NCBI RefSeq assembly: GCF_927798095.1
Contig: NZ_CAKMMF010000016.1
Location: 1 to 64,000, forward strand
Direction of reading: 5' to 3'
Length of the DNA stretch: 64,000 nucleotides
Origin: Paenibacillus plantiphilus
Lineage (GTDB): Bacteria > Bacillota > Bacilli > Paenibacillales > Paenibacillaceae
The notes under the pieces were generated by a model, which saw only the letters and a list, made by a program, of their open reading frames with translations, was not told the origin of the DNA and made no database searches. Position 1 is the first letter of the stretch, and the number at the start of each line of letters is the position of its first letter. The translations under genes and the position numbers were made by a program. Below, in pieces: positions 1-9,148 of the stretch.

Positions 1-46
1 TTTGACGCTTGAACTCTTCATCAAAATGCTGACGGATATCGCCCAT
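1..46 (-). CDS. Unknown protein, N-terminal fragment cut by window edge
   Basis: Only the first 15 codons are inside the window (MGDIRQHFDEEFKRQ). The ATG at 46 is preceded by a good Shine-Dalgarno sequence (GAGGTG, 4 nt spacing), so this is probably a real gene start whose body lies to the left. The fragment is acidic and helical-looking and is too short to assign to a family. Confidence 0.5.
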   Translation of the reverse strand, partial: MGDIRQHFDEEFKRQ

Positions 47-110
47 GACACACCTCGACCTTTTCATTTGTTTTTATTGTAACAGGTCGCTGATACAGCG
101 TGTCTACTTT

Positions 111-345
111 CTAGTCTACAATCACTTTGCCACCTGTAAGAGGTTTTTTCAGGCTTACAACGCAACTCGTTTCACTTTTCTGCGCTATAACACGGTATTT
201 CCCGCTTACAGCGCTAGCCAAAATGGATTCCACAGCACGTTGCCGTCCGTATGATTGTTTTTCAGATATGAAGCTAGTTAGAGCACATCACCGTAATCGG
301 ATGAACCATCATGCATCAGGTACACTGGCTGGGAGGATAAGACCG
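111..345 (-). pseudogene. Decayed coding remnant of unknown family
   Basis: In this otherwise gene-free stretch the minus strand reads as protein-like sequence in two frames. An upstream part (about 255-345) ends VYLMHDGSSDYGDVL before a stop. A downstream part (about 111-260) reads about 55 residues, including QRAVESILASAVSGKYRVIAQ, and ends at TAG (111-113). Joining the frames gives one continuous protein-like tail, but there is no start codon or Shine-Dalgarno site. I do not recognise the family. It lies downstream of another broken gene, so the whole left edge appears to be eroding. It could also be chance open sequence. Confidence 0.3.
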
Positions 346-359
346 CGTTCACTAGTAAA

Positions 360-585
360 TTAATTGCGATCTGGTGTGAATTCAATGAGTTCAGACAATT
401 TGCAGTTGAACGTCTCGCATAGCTTAATCAACGTTTCCAGCTTCGTTGTTTCAACATTCTCTTCTTTCGTATAGCTTATTTATCGAGTTTCTGCTCAATC
501 CTGATAATTGCATCAACTCTGTTATATCATCCATCCACTCAGGGGCATCCCCCAAATCTCGCTCGACTCCGTAATACGGCAGCAT
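360..585 (-). pseudogene. XRE-family helix-turn-helix regulator, frameshifted
   Basis: An ATG at 585, one base after the cysK stop, opens a 44-codon frame containing LMQLSGLSRNSINKLY. This is the recognition part of an XRE helix-turn-helix. It stops at 451-453. A shifted frame continues with TKEENVETTKLETLIKLCE and ends FNCKLSELIEFTPDRN at a TAA (360-362). In intact XRE proteins these two pieces are contiguous (SGLSRNTINxLY...ETLxKLCxxLxCxxxELLEY), so a single indel near 460-480 splits the gene. The N-terminus also looks non-canonical. A regulator was probably once co-transcribed downstream of cysK. Confidence 0.55.
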
Positions 586-586
586 T

Positions 587-1531
587 TTAAAGCTGCTGCT
601 CCTGCTGATACAACACGGTTGACAGGTATCGCTCGCCGTTGCTCGGAATGATCGCTACTACCCGTTTGCCTGCTCCTAAGCGCTGGGCTAGCAAGGTAGC
701 GGCGTAGATGGCTGCGCCTGACGAAATGCCGCCCAGAATGCCTTCTTCCTTCGCGGCTCTTCTCGCCGTCTCGAATGCTTGCTCGTTGCTGACTTGAATG
801 ACCTCATCATAAATATGCGTATCCAGAATGGAAGGTACGAAGCCTGCGCCAATCCCTTGAATTTTGTGCAGTCCAGGCGCTCCGCCAGAAAGAACAGGCG
901 ATGCGGTCGGCTCGACAGCGACGATATGAATGTGCGGGTATTGCCCACGCAATACCTCTCCTACTCCTGTGATCGTGCCGCCTGTGCCTACGCCTGCCAC
1001 GAAGCCGTCAAGGCCGCCGCCCAGAGATTCGATCGCTCTGACAATCTCCGGCCCCGTCGTTTCCCGATGAATGTGCACGTTGGCCGGGTTGTCGAATTGC
1101 TGGGCGGGAAAATAACCCGGATTGTTCGCCGACAGCTCCTGCGCCACCCGAATCGCTCCATTCATCCCCTCCAATCCGGGCGTCAGCACGAGCTCGGCTC
1201 CGTATGCGCGCAGCAGATTGCGGCGCTCAAGGCTCATCGTCTCCGGCATAACCAGAATGGCTCTATAGCCTCTCGCCGCTGCTACTAAAGCGATCCCGAT
1301 TCCTGTATTGCCGCTTGTTGCCTCGACAATGGTATCCCCCGGCTTCAGCCTCCCATCACGCTCAGCCGCTTCAATTATGCTGATTGCAATGCGATCCTTC
1401 ACACTGCTGCCGGGGTTAAAAAACTCCAGCTTCAGTAATATCTCTGCGCTTCCTTCCGGGGCCACCTTGTTCAAGCGAACGAGCGGCGTCTTCCCAATCA
1501 ATTCGGTAATATTATTTACGACCAGCTCCAT
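587..1531 (-). CDS. cysK: Cysteine synthase (O-acetylserine sulfhydrylase)
   Basis: PLP-dependent enzyme making L-cysteine from O-acetylserine and sulfide in the cytosol. The 314-residue product has the usual length. It carries the PLP-lysine motif NPGSSVKDR near residue 40, the substrate loop TSGNTG near 70, the phosphate-binding GTGGTITG near 180 and the C-terminal SSGAA motif. An ATG at 1531 with AGGAGG 9 nt upstream was chosen over a TTG at 1540 that abuts the Shine-Dalgarno site. It is the last intact gene of a unit with an AprA-like flavoprotein and a ferredoxin, 26 nt after the ferredoxin stop. This pairing suggests that the module feeds sulfur to cysteine (inference). Confidence 0.93.
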   Translation of the reverse strand: MELVVNNITELIGKTPLVRLNKVAPEGSAEILLKLEFFNPGSSVKDRIAISIIEAAERDGRLKPGDTIVEATSGNTGIGIALVAAARGYRAILVMPETMSLERRNLLRAYGAELVLTPGLEGMNGAIRVAQELSANNPGYFPAQQFDNPANVHIHRETTGPEIVRAIESLGGGLDGFVAGVGTGGTITGVGEVLRGQYPHIHIVAVEPTASPVLSGGAPGLHKIQGIGAGFVPSILDTHIYDEVIQVSNEQAFETARRAAKEEGILGGISSGAAIYAATLLAQRLGAGKRVVAIIPSNGERYLSTVLYQQEQQL

Positions 1532-1557
1532 CCTTGCCAACCTCCTCTTTTCCTATC

Positions 1558-1902
1558 TTATCCCCCAGGCGTGGGGCGTATTGAATTCAGAAAATGCGTC
1601 GTATCTCTGAGCGGCATAGATCCCTCACGCTCTTTGCTCCAGCCGATCTCAGCCCGCCAGCTGCCGAGCAATCCCTTCTCGATCAAGGTCTCCTCCTGCA
1701 CATGCTCCAATTCGTCGGCGAACGGCGATACATAGAGCGCGTCTACCGGACAATAAGCTTCACAGACGAAGCAGGTCTGGCAATCCTCCTGCCGCGCGAT
1801 GACGGGGAGTCCGATTTCATTGGTGTCAAATACGTTCGTAGGGCACACCTTCACACAGATCTTGCACTGGATGCAGCGATCCTCGCTTACGAGCTCAATC
1901 AT
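1558..1902 (-). CDS. 2x[4Fe-4S] ferredoxin, AprB-like (copy 1)
   Basis: The 114-residue cytosolic electron-transfer protein has two cysteine clusters, CIQCKICVKVCP and CQTCFVCEAYCP, typical of a dicluster ferredoxin. A 45-residue tail follows, containing GLLGSWRAEIGW, and this tail is also present in the paralogue at 23803-24144. Its ATG overlaps the stop of the flavoprotein gene (ATGA), so the two are translationally coupled and probably form a complex, as the beta subunit does in APS-reductase-type (AprBA) enzymes. The electron donor or acceptor role and the substrate are unknown. The family assignment is clear and the AprB likeness is an inference from gene pairing. Confidence 0.88.
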   Translation of the reverse strand: MIELVSEDRCIQCKICVKVCPTNVFDTNEIGLPVIARQEDCQTCFVCEAYCPVDALYVSPFADELEHVQEETLIEKGLLGSWRAEIGWSKEREGSMPLRDTTHFLNSIRPTPGG

Positions 1903-3527
1903 AGTGAACGAACCTCCTTCTCCTTGGACAGCAGCTGCTGTAAGCCAGCCGTTTCAACTACTGCCTCAGTCCGCACTCGGATATGATCCAATCCGGATAC
2001 AATTAACCGATGCGTCTGTGATGGGTCGAGCTCTGGATACTCAGCGAGCGTATGCATGCCTCTTGTCTCCTTTCGGGCAAGCGATGAGGTGTAGATCCAC
2101 CTTGCTGCTGCGACCATCGCGGCTGCCTCCCTTGCGCGAACGCGGCCTTGCAGCCCTTCCGGGGCGCGGCCGCGCATGAGCGGCCATAACGCATGCAGAC
2201 GTGCAAGCGACTGCTGAATGACAGGCTCGCTGCGAAAATAGTTAATGTTCAGCGGCAATATCTCCCGCTGAACGGCATCCACAATCTCCTTATTGTCGAT
2301 GGTGCTGCCCGATTCCGCTCCCGAGGTCAGGCCATATTGTCCGGCAGGACGCAAATTCCGCAAGACAGCCTCGCGCCCCTGCGAGACTGCGTATTGGGCA
2401 GCCCCTTTGCCGGACCACGTGCCTGAGCTGATTGCCCAGGACGCATTCAGCGCGCCTCCGCCCGATCGGCCTCCAGTTACCTTCTCGCGCGATGCCGCAT
2501 CTCCCGCAGCATACAATCCTGCGACGCTTGTCGAGCAGTCCTCGCCAACGAGCCGAATGCCTCCTGTACCACGCACGGTCCCTTCATAACGCATCGTAAG
2601 CGGGAATTTCTGCGTGAAGACATCAATCCCTGCCCGTTCGTAGGGGAGGAAGAAGATCGGATGCGAGTTGCGCAGAATCCGCCGCTTCTCCTCTGTATCC
2701 GCATGCTCCAGCACTGCATAGACAGGGCCCTTCTGGAGCATCCGCGCGAGGAAGCCGTCGCCTCGCGGACCTCCCTCATTCAGACGGTTGCCTTCCTCAT
2801 CATAGTAATTCGCCCAGCCGAGCAGCCTGCCGCGGGTCACTGTGCCGAACGCTGCGCTCGGCGCATAATGACGGCTGAACTCCATGCCGGACAAGTCGGC
2901 GCCCAGCTCCGAGGCCATCAGCAGCCCGTCCCCAGTCAGCACGTTGCAGCCAAGCCCCTTGCTCAGAAAAGCGCAGCCTCCGGTCGCAAGCACGACCGCA
3001 TTCGCCTTGACCTCCCATTCCTCTCCGGTCAGACGGTTAATGCCGCGAGCGCCGCCGACTCCATGCTCATCGACAAGAAGCTCCTGAGCTGGCGATTGAT
3101 CGAGAACGCGCACGCCAGCCTTCTGGACAACCCTTCTCATGATCCCCATATAATTGGGACCGTGAAGATGGGTTTTGACAACATTCCCGTCATGATCCTT
3201 CGGAAACGTATACCCCCATTGCGCGACCAGCTCCAGATTGTGATACACCTGATCCAGCACGCGGTGCACCCATGACGGCTCGGATAAATATCCTCCTGTC
3301 GTCACACGATCCAGAACAGCGGCATCGCGCTGCTCCGGATGCGGCGGGACGACAAGGAGGTTGGTGCCTCCCGGAGCCGTCGCTCCGCTTGTCCCGAGAT
3401 AGCCCTTGTCGGCCAGTACAACCTTCGCGCCTGCTGAAGCGGCGCTCCAGGCAGCCCAAGCGCCTGCCGGCCCTCCGCCGATTACGAGGACATCCGCTGT
3501 TATGCTGACTCCTTCTGATAGACTCAT
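1899..3527 (-). CDS. FAD-binding fumarate reductase/AprA-like flavoprotein (copy 1)
   Basis: The 542-residue flavoprotein begins with a dinucleotide-binding fold, DVLVIGGGPAGAWAAW, and continues with GTSGATAPGGTN. Near residue 370 it has GLYAAGDAAS and RSGGGALNASWAI, which line FAD in the succinate dehydrogenase/fumarate reductase/APS reductase flavoprotein superfamily. The ATG at 3527 has GGAGGGG 8 nt upstream. A longer frame to 3593 would run through the leader hairpin and was rejected. It is coupled to the ferredoxin gene by ATGA and has the same length as the paralogue at 24141-25769. Leader element A lies 24 nt upstream. The substrate is unknown. An AprA-like sulfur role fits the linked cysK but is not shown by sequence motifs. 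Confidence 0.88.
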   Translation of the reverse strand: MSLSEGVSITADVLVIGGGPAGAWAAWSAASAGAKVVLADKGYLGTSGATAPGGTNLLVVPPHPEQRDAAVLDRVTTGGYLSEPSWVHRVLDQVYHNLELVAQWGYTFPKDHDGNVVKTHLHGPNYMGIMRRVVQKAGVRVLDQSPAQELLVDEHGVGGARGINRLTGEEWEVKANAVVLATGGCAFLSKGLGCNVLTGDGLLMASELGADLSGMEFSRHYAPSAAFGTVTRGRLLGWANYYDEEGNRLNEGGPRGDGFLARMLQKGPVYAVLEHADTEEKRRILRNSHPIFFLPYERAGIDVFTQKFPLTMRYEGTVRGTGGIRLVGEDCSTSVAGLYAAGDAASREKVTGGRSGGGALNASWAISSGTWSGKGAAQYAVSQGREAVLRNLRPAGQYGLTSGAESGSTIDNKEIVDAVQREILPLNINYFRSEPVIQQSLARLHALWPLMRGRAPEGLQGRVRAREAAAMVAAARWIYTSSLARKETRGMHTLAEYPELDPSQTHRLIVSGLDHIRVRTEAVVETAGLQQLLSKEKEVRSL

Positions 3528-3550
3528 CCTTTTCCCCTCCAGCCGACAAT

Positions 3551-3613
3551 AAAAAAGGAGACGCGCCTCAGCAATTGTGAAATTGCGAAGCACATCTCCG
3601 TTTGTACGGTCGA
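3551..3613 (-). promoter_or_regulatory. Leader element A: mini-hairpin plus terminator/attenuator
   Basis: Read on the minus strand: ATCGACCGT-acaa-ACGG, then a 13-bp stem (GGAGATGTGCTTC pairing GAGGCGCGTCTCC, with an inner GCAATT/AATTGC stem), then six T. The T-run ends 24 nt before the flavoprotein ATG. A TACTAT directly before CGACCG could be a -10 box. The sequence CCGT/ACGG plus GGAGA stem recurs at four other gene starts in the window. It may also terminate transcripts coming from the ABC exporter, whose stop is at 3644. Confidence 0.7.
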
Positions 3614-3643
3614 TAGTATTTGAAATTCTCTATATTGAAAATC

Positions 3644-5497
3644 CTATTTCACCGCAGTATTTATTACCGTCCCTATCGCATGCCCTAGCTGTCCCTGCGA
3701 ATGCCGGAACAGCTCCTCATAAATCCCTTGCAGGGCAATCAGTTGCTCATGGGTTCCCTCTTCCGCAATTTCGCCCTGCCGCATCACGAGAATGCGGTCC
3801 GCCTGCATGATCGTGGAGAGTCTGTGCGCGATGACAAGCGTTGTCCGCCCCTTCGATACGACACCGAGCGCCTGTTGGATCAGCTGCTCCGTATGCGAAT
3901 CAAGGTTCGCGGTCGCCTCGTCCAGAATGAGTATTCGGGGCTGGAACACTAGAATCCTCGCAAAGGACAGCAGCTGCCGCTCGCCAGCGGACAGCCCGCT
4001 CCCCCGCTCCGACAACCGCGTATCATAGCCATGCTTCATGTTGCTGATCAGTGCATCCGCGCCTACGAACTGACAGGCTTCAATGACCGCCTCCCGCGAT
4101 ATCGACGGATCGAACATCCGCACATTATCGATAATGCTGCCCGCATACAAGTACGGCTCCTGCTGGACCAATCCTACAATGCGGTGCAGCTTCGCCTGCG
4201 GCAGGTCGCGAATATCGTGACCATCGATCAGAATGCTGCCCTCCTGAACATCGTAGAAGCGGCACAGCAGACTGATGAGCGAGCTTTTGCCAGCACCGGT
4301 CGTACCGACAATTCCGATCATCTCTCCCGCTCCGATATGCAGATCGAGCGCCTTGATGACCGGCGTCCCGCTCTCATAACCGAATGTTATCCGGTTGAAA
4401 TCAACGCGTCCCTTCACAGCATCTAGCGGCAGATCATGCTTCTTCGCTTCCTCCGAATCCAAGATCTCGGGACGAATATCGAAGATCCCCCAAATCCGGT
4501 TAACCGCCACCGTTGCCGACTGAAGCATATTCCATTGCTGTGTAATCGTATTGATCGGTTGGAAAAACTGACGAATGTAAGTAATGAAAGCATAGAGCAC
4601 ACCGAACTCCAACGTTTCCCCGATAACAGCCTTGCCGCCCACCCAAGTGACGAATGCAATCGACAGATTGCTCAGAATATCGAATGAGCGGTTGAACAGC
4701 ACGTTCGTCCGAATCTCGCGAAGGTTCGCCTGAAAATAGGATTGATTGCGCTCCTTGAACTGCTTTCCCTGCTCCTTCTCCTGGTGAAACACTTGAATGA
4801 GATTCATGCCCGACAGGTTCTCAGCTACGAACGAGACGAGTCTGGACAGACGGGTTCTCGCCATCTGATACGTATTGCGCATGAACGAACGGAATGCGAC
4901 CGCTATTATTGCAATAACCGGCAGCAGGACCAAACAGTAAGCGCCCAGCTCCGCATCCAGTTGGAACATCATAACCAGAATGAAGAGCAATGTCATCCCG
5001 TCCCGCAGAATGCTGAGCAGCACCTGATTGAAGAACTGGTTCAGAGCCTCTGTATCGCTGGAGACGTGAGTAATTAGACTGCCGCTTGGCGTTTTGTCAA
5101 AATAGGACATCGACAGCCGCGTAATATGCTGAAACAGCTGCTTGCGAATACGGGCCACGATGCTCTGTCCGGCATATTGCAGCAGATTGTTCTGCAAATA
5201 AGTGAAGAGCAGCGCCAGCAAGGACAGTCCCAGATAGACCCCGCTGATGATAAGCAGGCTTCCGTAGTCGTTTTTGCCGACCATCAGATTGTCATCGATT
5301 ACGATTTTGACCAAATACGGCTGCAGCAGCTCAGCGGCAATCGCGATGAGCGTACAGACAAACACGAAGCCAAATGTCCGCCGATGCGGCTTCGCGTAGG
5401 AGCCGAGAATGCGGAATGCCGATTTGTACTGCGGCTTCGGCGGCTTGCTGAGATCGGCCTTCTGATCCATCTGCCAATTATTAATGGCCTGCGACAT
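3644..5497 (-). CDS. ABC exporter half-transporter, catalytic-site subunit
   Basis: The 617-residue type IV exporter half has an N-terminal six-helix membrane domain (about residues 50-340) and a C-terminal ATPase domain. Walker A GTTGAGKSS is near residue 400, the signature is the unusual LSAGERQ, and Walker B ILILDEATANLD has the catalytic glutamate. The LSAGE signature with an intact glutamate is typical of the YheH-type half of YheI/YheH heterodimers in Bacillus. The ATG at 5497 (GAGGAGGG, 8-nt spacing) lies inside the end of the upstream gene, an overlap of 17 nt. Longer upstream frames lack a ribosome site. It probably exports a hydrophobic compound or drug. Placement at the end of a sugar importer operon is notable. 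Confidence 0.88.
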   Translation of the reverse strand: MSQAINNWQMDQKADLSKPPKPQYKSAFRILGSYAKPHRRTFGFVFVCTLIAIAAELLQPYLVKIVIDDNLMVGKNDYGSLLIISGVYLGLSLLALLFTYLQNNLLQYAGQSIVARIRKQLFQHITRLSMSYFDKTPSGSLITHVSSDTEALNQFFNQVLLSILRDGMTLLFILVMMFQLDAELGAYCLVLLPVIAIIAVAFRSFMRNTYQMARTRLSRLVSFVAENLSGMNLIQVFHQEKEQGKQFKERNQSYFQANLREIRTNVLFNRSFDILSNLSIAFVTWVGGKAVIGETLEFGVLYAFITYIRQFFQPINTITQQWNMLQSATVAVNRIWGIFDIRPEILDSEEAKKHDLPLDAVKGRVDFNRITFGYESGTPVIKALDLHIGAGEMIGIVGTTGAGKSSLISLLCRFYDVQEGSILIDGHDIRDLPQAKLHRIVGLVQQEPYLYAGSIIDNVRMFDPSISREAVIEACQFVGADALISNMKHGYDTRLSERGSGLSAGERQLLSFARILVFQPRILILDEATANLDSHTEQLIQQALGVVSKGRTTLVIAHRLSTIMQADRILVMRQGEIAEEGTHEQLIALQGIYEELFRHSQGQLGHAIGTVINTAVK

Positions 5498-7235
5498 GCT
5501 GGCTTCCCTCCTCTTGAATCGCATAGAGCGTAGCATACAGCCCTTGCTGCTCCAGCAGCTCCTCATGCGTGCCCCGCTGTACGATTCGACCGCCATCCAG
5601 CACGACGATGAGATCGGCATGCTTGATCGCGCTAATCCGGTGAGCGATAATGATCGTCGTCTTGCCCTCGCGCTCCGCTTGAATCGTACTCAGAATCTCC
5701 GTCTCGGTCACCGCATCCACCGCGCTGACGCTGTCATCAAGAATCATGACCGGAGCATCCTTGATCAGCCCGCGCGCCAGACTGGTTCGCTGCCGCTGTC
5801 CGCCGGAGAGCGTCACACCGCGTTCCCCAAGCTTCGTCTCGAATTGATTCGGGAACGCAATAATATTGTTGTAGACCTGAGCCTGCCGGGCGGCAGTCTC
5901 CACTTCCTGCTCATTGGCATCGCGCCTGCTGAAAGCAATATTTTCACGAATAGTTGTACTGAACAAGAAGCCGTCCTGCGGCACATAAGCAATCCCGCTC
6001 CGCAAATTTTCCAGACTCTGTTCATGAATATCAGTGTCACCGATAAAAATCGTCCCTACTGGCGGATTGTACGTCCGCAGCAGCAGCTTCATCAGCGTCG
6101 TCTTCCCGCTGCCGGTCCGACCTACAATCCCAAGGGTCATGCCGGGTTCGATATCGAGGGAGATATCGTGCAGAGACGCCCTGGCAGCATCAGGATAACT
6201 AAAGGTCAGATTGTTGATCCGTATCGAGGCTTCCTCCATGCGCACCTCTCTGGCTCCCTCCATCTCCCGAATATCCGGCTCCTTCGCCAACAGCTCATTC
6301 AATCGCTGCAGCGATGCCCGCGACCGCTGGATCGTATTGATCACATTGCCGATCTGCTGCAGCGGGTTCATCAGCATGCGGATATACAAGGTCAGCGCAA
6401 CGAAGTTGCCTAGCGTAATATGGCCCGTCACCGTCAAATATCCGCCAAAGGTGAGCGCGATAATGAGTGAGGTTGAGCCAAGGAACGGAATGAGCGCCTG
6501 GAAGATTGACGACAGCCGGACGAGAGACAATTGATTGTCCCGAATATCGTCCACCGTCGCGCCGAAGCGGTCGATCATGATCGGCTCTACGGCGAATTTC
6601 TTCGTCACGCGAATGCCGCCGAACTGCTCTTCCGCCGATTCTGTCATCGTTCCAAGAGATTCCTGAACCTTGAGCGAGCGCTTGCGAATTGCAGGTCCGA
6701 ACTTCGTTACGATCCATGGAATGAGAAACAGCGGGCCGACCGATGCGGCGATCAGATAGAGCGGTATCCCGCTTGTCACCATCGCCACCATGCAGGACAG
6801 CAGCAGCATCGTCGCCATCGCCGTCTGATTGACGCCCATCGAGATCGATTCCCGCACACTGGTCACATCATTCATGAAATAGCTCAGCAGCTTGCCCACG
6901 CCGTTCTGCGAATAGAAATGCTCGCTAAGCCCTGTGAAATGGGCGAACAGCTTGCGGCGCGTCAGAAATTCGAACAATCTGCCGACATACATAACGAGAT
7001 ACTGTCCGAAGCCGCCGATGACCGCATGACCGACGCCGATTGCCAGCAGCAGCAGGCTGTAACGGACAATATCTTCACCTGTCAGCAGTCCCGTCTGCAG
7101 ACGGTCGGTGAATTCGCCAAGCACCTTCGGAAAGAACACATACACGATACTTGCGATTGCGTGAAGCGAGACGGAGGACAAATAAATATACCAGGTCGCT
7201 CTAAAGAAATCAGGCAATAACCTTGGTGGCTTCAA
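5481..7235 (-). CDS. ABC exporter half-transporter, degenerate-site subunit
   Basis: The 584-residue exporter half has a six-helix membrane domain followed by an ATPase domain: Walker A GRTGSGKTT near residue 375, signature LSGGQRQR, and Walker B VMILDDSVSAVD, in which aspartate replaces the catalytic glutamate. This degenerate site is the hallmark of the partner subunit in heterodimeric exporters (YheI/BmrC type) and matches the complementary features of the downstream gene. The start is TTG at 7235 with GGGAAG about 13 nt upstream. An ATG at 7244 is out of frame. It follows the last sugar permease by 26 nt, so it is probably co-transcribed with the importer genes. Confidence 0.88.
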   Translation of the reverse strand: MKPPRLLPDFFRATWYIYLSSVSLHAIASIVYVFFPKVLGEFTDRLQTGLLTGEDIVRYSLLLLAIGVGHAVIGGFGQYLVMYVGRLFEFLTRRKLFAHFTGLSEHFYSQNGVGKLLSYFMNDVTSVRESISMGVNQTAMATMLLLSCMVAMVTSGIPLYLIAASVGPLFLIPWIVTKFGPAIRKRSLKVQESLGTMTESAEEQFGGIRVTKKFAVEPIMIDRFGATVDDIRDNQLSLVRLSSIFQALIPFLGSTSLIIALTFGGYLTVTGHITLGNFVALTLYIRMLMNPLQQIGNVINTIQRSRASLQRLNELLAKEPDIREMEGAREVRMEEASIRINNLTFSYPDAARASLHDISLDIEPGMTLGIVGRTGSGKTTLMKLLLRTYNPPVGTIFIGDTDIHEQSLENLRSGIAYVPQDGFLFSTTIRENIAFSRRDANEQEVETAARQAQVYNNIIAFPNQFETKLGERGVTLSGGQRQRTSLARGLIKDAPVMILDDSVSAVDAVTETEILSTIQAEREGKTTIIIAHRISAIKHADLIVVLDGGRIVQRGTHEELLEQQGLYATLYAIQEEGSQHVAGH

Positions 7236-7261
7236 AAGACCATCACTTCCCTTGCAAGACT

Positions 7262-8254
7262 TTATTCTACGATCCCCGTCCGTTCAACCCCCTCCACGAA
7301 CCAGCGCTGCGTAAAAGCATACAGCACAAGCAGCGGAAGTATGATCAGGAAGGATGCCGCCATCTTCAGCGGCTCGACGAAGAATCGGAGGCCACCGGCT
7401 TCGGACTCGGCGCTCAGCATCGCGTTCAGCTTCGCCAGTCCCACCGAAAGCGGCACATTCTCCGCGCCGAACATATACATCGACGGGAAGTAGGAATCAT
7501 TCCACGTCCAGACGAAGGAGAACAGGAAAACGACCAGCACCGCAGGTCTGGAGATCGGCAGCATGACCCGATAGAACATTCGGAAAGCCCCCGCTCCATC
7601 GATGCGTCCAGCCTCCTCCAGCTCCTTGGGCAGCGTAGAGAAGAACTGTCTGAATATAATAACGAACAATGCCCCCTTTAGTCCATGACCGAATAGAGCC
7701 GGTACGACCATGGGCAGGAACGTATTGATCCAGTCGAGCTCCTTGAAGAGCAGAATCGACGGCAGTATTGTCACCTGCGGCGGCATGACGAAGGTAAAGA
7801 TCAGCGCGCCGAAGGCAAGCTTTTTAAACGGAAAATCCAGCCTCGCAAACGCATAACCGGCAATCGCGCAGGAAACGACCTGAAACAATGAAACCAAGCC
7901 CGCCACCGACAGACTGACAGTGAAGCTCGCGGCATAATTCAGCGCCTTGTAGGCTTCGGCAAGATGTCCGCCATAGAACCCGCTGGGCACCCATATAACG
8001 GCAGGATCAAGCAGGTCGCGCGCATCCTTGACCATCGTCGTCACCATGTACAGCACAGGCTTCAAGTAGATGAAGGCGACATCGATCAGAAGCAGATACA
8101 GGAAGACCCGGAACAGCAGTCCCTTGTCCGCTTCGACGCCCATAAGACGAAGCTTGAGCCGGGCAGGACTCCCTGCCAGTAGTGCGCGCAGAGAGCGCTT
8201 TTTCACAGCCGACTGTGGGATGTTGCTCTTTGCAAGCGTAGTTGATTTGTCCAT
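7262..8254 (-). CDS. Carbohydrate ABC permease, MalG type (pair 2)
   Basis: The 330-residue integral membrane protein has six predicted helices after a charged, roughly 40-residue N-terminus. The cytoplasmic EAA loop EEAGRIDGAGAFRMFYRVMLP docks the ATPase, and the N-terminal helix FLYLLLIDVAFIYLKPVLYM is typical of the CUT1 family. It partners the MalF-type permease encoded just upstream, 15 nt away. GGGAGG precedes the ATG by 7 nt. The pair has no ATPase of its own, so it likely uses the MsmX-like ATPase of this cluster. The sugar is unknown. Confidence 0.9.
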   Translation of the reverse strand: MDKSTTLAKSNIPQSAVKKRSLRALLAGSPARLKLRLMGVEADKGLLFRVFLYLLLIDVAFIYLKPVLYMVTTMVKDARDLLDPAVIWVPSGFYGGHLAEAYKALNYAASFTVSLSVAGLVSLFQVVSCAIAGYAFARLDFPFKKLAFGALIFTFVMPPQVTILPSILLFKELDWINTFLPMVVPALFGHGLKGALFVIIFRQFFSTLPKELEEAGRIDGAGAFRMFYRVMLPISRPAVLVVFLFSFVWTWNDSYFPSMYMFGAENVPLSVGLAKLNAMLSAESEAGGLRFFVEPLKMAASFLIILPLLVLYAFTQRWFVEGVERTGIVE

Positions 8255-8269
8255 AGACAGTCCTCCCCT

Positions 8270-9148
8270 CTAGCGTATTGCGCCAATGCCCATAGACCGG
8301 CTCGCTCTTCTGTACAGCAGCAGCGCAAGACCTAGAAAGAGCAGCACGATCATAAAATAAATCCAGGCCAAGGCGCTGGACACGCCGTAATTCTCCGTTG
8401 TCACCTTGCTGATGATGGGGTTGGACGGAAATGTGAACAGATCGACGACGGTATAGATGAGATTCAATAATAAGAAAGGCGACAGTCCCGGCAGCGTAAT
8501 TTTCCAAAAGGTGCTCCAAGGATCGGCTCCGTCAATTCGCGCTGCTTCATACACAGAGGCCGGAATCGTCTGGCGCCCCGCGAGAAAGATCAGAATCTGC
8601 ACGCCCGACGACCAGAGCACCAGCACGAATGAGCCAAGAATGCTGCGCAGCGGCTCCCCCCAAGAGCGAGGCACATAGTCGCTCAATATCCGCTCAAGCT
8701 GCGAGCCCTGCAGAATGATAAGCTGCCCTTCCCCCTGTGCGATGAATTCCTGAATGATCTGGCCGGAAGCGAAAATAACCGGAAGGAAGAAGATGACCCG
8801 GAAGATCATTCGCCCACCGAAGCGAACATTGAGCAGAATCGCCGTCAGCAGCGAGAAGATCAGAATAATCGGAATCATGAGCACCGCCTCGCGCAGAAAA
8901 GGAACCAGATCGTCGTAGAGCAGTCCGCCGTCAGCAAACAATATTTCCCGATAATAGAGCAGCCCGACTGGCGTTGTATTGATGCCGGTTGCGGTAATGC
9001 GCACCTGCTGGAAGCTCATATAGAGCGAGTAGGCCAGCGGAAAGGCGACGAAGACCAGAAATCCGATGGCCCAGGGAGCGATGAACAGAGATCCTTCCAG
9101 CTTCCGCCTCGTCGTTGCGCTAGTTATACGCAGCTTCGCCAAATTCAT
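8270..9148 (-). CDS. Carbohydrate ABC permease, MalF type (pair 2)
   Basis: The 292-residue CUT1 permease has six predicted transmembrane helices and the EAA loop YEAARIDGADPWSTFWKITLP near residue 200. Its ATG overlaps the stop of the DUF5696-like gene (ATGA at 9145-9148), with GGAGAGGAGG upstream, so translation is coupled. It forms the membrane channel with the following MalG-type protein. Two independent MalF/MalG pairs in a single cluster suggest two related substrates or a permease duplication. Confidence 0.9.
   Translation of the reverse strand: MNLAKLRITSATTRRKLEGSLFIAPWAIGFLVFVAFPLAYSLYMSFQQVRITATGINTTPVGLLYYREILFADGGLLYDDLVPFLREAVLMIPIILIFSLLTAILLNVRFGGRMIFRVIFFLPVIFASGQIIQEFIAQGEGQLIILQGSQLERILSDYVPRSWGEPLRSILGSFVLVLWSSGVQILIFLAGRQTIPASVYEAARIDGADPWSTFWKITLPGLSPFLLLNLIYTVVDLFTFPSNPIISKVTTENYGVSSALAWIYFMIVLLFLGLALLLYRRASRSMGIGAIR

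Noticed and set aside
5484-6413. 309-codon open frame on the plus strand opposite an ABC exporter gene
   Set aside because: It is fully antisense to a gene with clear ABC motifs, has no ribosome site and an Arg/Leu/Gln-rich composition typical of reverse-strand shadows.
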